A stretch of 50,355 bases of DNA. Source: Candidatus Aminicenantota bacterium (GTDB lineage: Bacteria > Acidobacteriota > Aminicenantia > Aminicenantales > UBA4085). Below, one piece after another: positions 49,711 through 50,355 of this stretch. A model generated the notes under the pieces. It made no database searches and was not told the origin of the DNA. It worked only from the letters and a program-made list of their open reading frames with translations. A program made the position numbers and the translations under genes. Location of the stretch: positions 1-50,355 of the forward strand of contig JAPKZG010000042.1 of the NCBI GenBank assembly GCA_026393895.1, in the 5' to 3' direction. The stretch's first letter is position 1. Each line of letters starts with the position of its first letter.

Positions 49711-50355
49711 GGGGCCTTCTTTTCCCGGGGGCGGGACAAGTCCAGGCTTTTTTCCGCCAGCCGGAGTGCCGCTCCCCGAAACACGGGGAGCGAGGTGACG
49801 GGGGCGGGTGGAACGAGCCGGCAGCCGGTGACACAAGTGGCGGCCAGCCGGCTGATGTCCTCGAAGACGAGACGGTTTCCGGCGTCGGGGTAGGCCGTGT
49901 TGATGAATTCGACGAACGCTTCGATTTCCAGGGCGACGCCGTGCTCGACCGCCCGGAAGCTTTCGAGGGCGAAGGCGATCAATTCGGGGAAGGGGGAAGC
50001 GCGCCCTTTTCCCAATCCCGGAATCCCCGGTTCTTCGGCCCGGCCGTGAAGGTGACAGCCGTCGAAGACGGCCGGTTTTCCGGGAAAGGACCGGAGGATT
50101 TTCGGCCATTCCCGCCGGTAGAAATCGTGGGCGGCGCAGACGACGATGCCGTCGCGGCCGGTAAGGGCGCGTTCGAGATCCCGGGTGAAGGTGCCGGCGA
50201 GGCCGGTCCGCTCTAGGTTTTGATCTTCGGGGCGGACGTAAGGATCGTGAAGAACGACTTCGGCACCGCGGCGGACGAGTTCGGCCGCGAGGCTCAAGGT
50301 CGGCGAGTTGCGGGTGTCCTCGGAATTCGGGCGGTACGCCGTTCCGAGGAGGGCG
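49707..50355 (-). CDS. Nucleotide-sugar dehydrogenase (UDP-GlcDH/ManNAcDH type), 5' truncated by window edge, with C-terminal extension
   Basis: The frame is open to the right edge. It begins ALLGTAYRPNSEDTRNSPTLSLAAEL, the UDP-binding C-terminal domain of UDP-glucose/UDP-ManNAc dehydrogenases, with LVRRGAEVVLHDPYV and VVCAAHDFYRREWPKIL, and a final VFDGCHLHGR. These enzymes make uronic acid sugars for surface polysaccharides. After the usual end, about 110 further residues follow (FPELIAFALESFRAVEHGVALEIEAF, EFINTAYPDAGNRLVFEDIS) that I do not recognise. The NAD-binding N-terminal domain lies outside the window. It is the first visible gene of the operon with the deacetylase, GT2 and FAD genes. 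Confidence 0.85.
   Translation of the reverse strand, partial: ALLGTAYRPNSEDTRNSPTLSLAAELVRRGAEVVLHDPYVRPEDQNLERTGLAGTFTRDLERALTGRDGIVVCAAHDFYRREWPKILRSFPGKPAVFDGCHLHGRAEEPGIPGLGKGRASPFPELIAFALESFRAVEHGVALEIEAFVEFINTAYPDAGNRLVFEDISRLAATCVTGCRLVPPAPVTSLPVFRGAALRLAEKSLDLSRPREKKAP

Noticed and set aside
48736-50109. 457-codon version of the deacetylase starting at 50109
   Set aside because: The first 133 codons overlap the nucleotide-sugar dehydrogenase in another frame and look like out-of-frame translation; GTG 49710 overlaps the upstream stop and gives a normal-length enzyme.

Overview
The window looks like chromosomal DNA of a GC-rich (mostly about 60% or more by eye), diderm, probably anaerobic heterotroph. 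The outer-membrane side is shown by ExbB/ExbD/TonB, two predicted beta-barrel proteins and envelope-polysaccharide genes. The anaerobic side is shown by a four-subunit pyruvate:ferredoxin oxidoreductase, a 2[4Fe-4S] ferredoxin, a flavodoxin-like protein and HypF. Secreted M6 and M14 peptidases and a GH3 glycosidase suggest growth on protein and glycans. The combination is reminiscent of Candidatus Aminicenantes or other Acidobacteriota-like lineages, but no rRNA or single-copy ribosomal marker is present, so this placement is a guess.

Layout. 1-4154 (+): dxr (5' truncated), rseP, ispG, larE. 4201-6155 (-): tonB-exbB-exbD with a good promoter and a terminator; tonB carries an in-frame amber codon. 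6259-10534 (-): tgt-yajC-secD-secF. 10675-11388 (+): lepB, followed by a 17-bp hairpin and tandem 38-bp repeats. 11764-13425 (-): membrane-anchored alkaline-phosphatase-superfamily protein with altered metal motifs. 13795-22087 (+): recD2, an SH3b protein, an M48 lipoprotein, then a CHASE2 adenylate cyclase, an MBL-fold hydrolase and an MscS channel with a cyclic-nucleotide-binding domain. 22182-22259: tRNA-Arg(CCT). 22337-29582: zinc metallopeptidase (+), GH3 (-), flavodoxin, TPR protein, ferredoxin, M50 protease, and an AT-rich DnaA-box-like cluster before a zinc-ribbon membrane protein. 29566-36142 (-): hypF, a shortened queH, a coiled-coil protein, an M14 carboxypeptidase, an outer-membrane barrel and a TlpA-type thioredoxin. 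36355-39542 (-): GGDEF remnant and porGDAB. 39983-42576 (+): M6 peptidase and a small barrel. 42654-50355: O-antigen ligase-like gene of lower GC, a GT39/ArnT-like transferase, an NCS2 permease remnant, and a polysaccharide operon (nucleotide-sugar dehydrogenase, deacetylase, GT2, FAD oxidoreductase).

How parts fit. The cyclase, MBL hydrolase and CNBD channel form a plausible make/degrade/sense cyclic-nucleotide circuit and are the strongest candidate for a compact system worth testing. PorGDAB could feed the ferredoxin or flavodoxin. A dispersed intergenic repeat family (core GGTCGCGTAGGACTGCAAAG) occurs in four gaps, next to two gene remnants. Several genes have a -10 box only 6-9 nt from the start codon, suggesting leaderless mRNAs. 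QueH and the MscS protein seem to have lost internal segments in frame.
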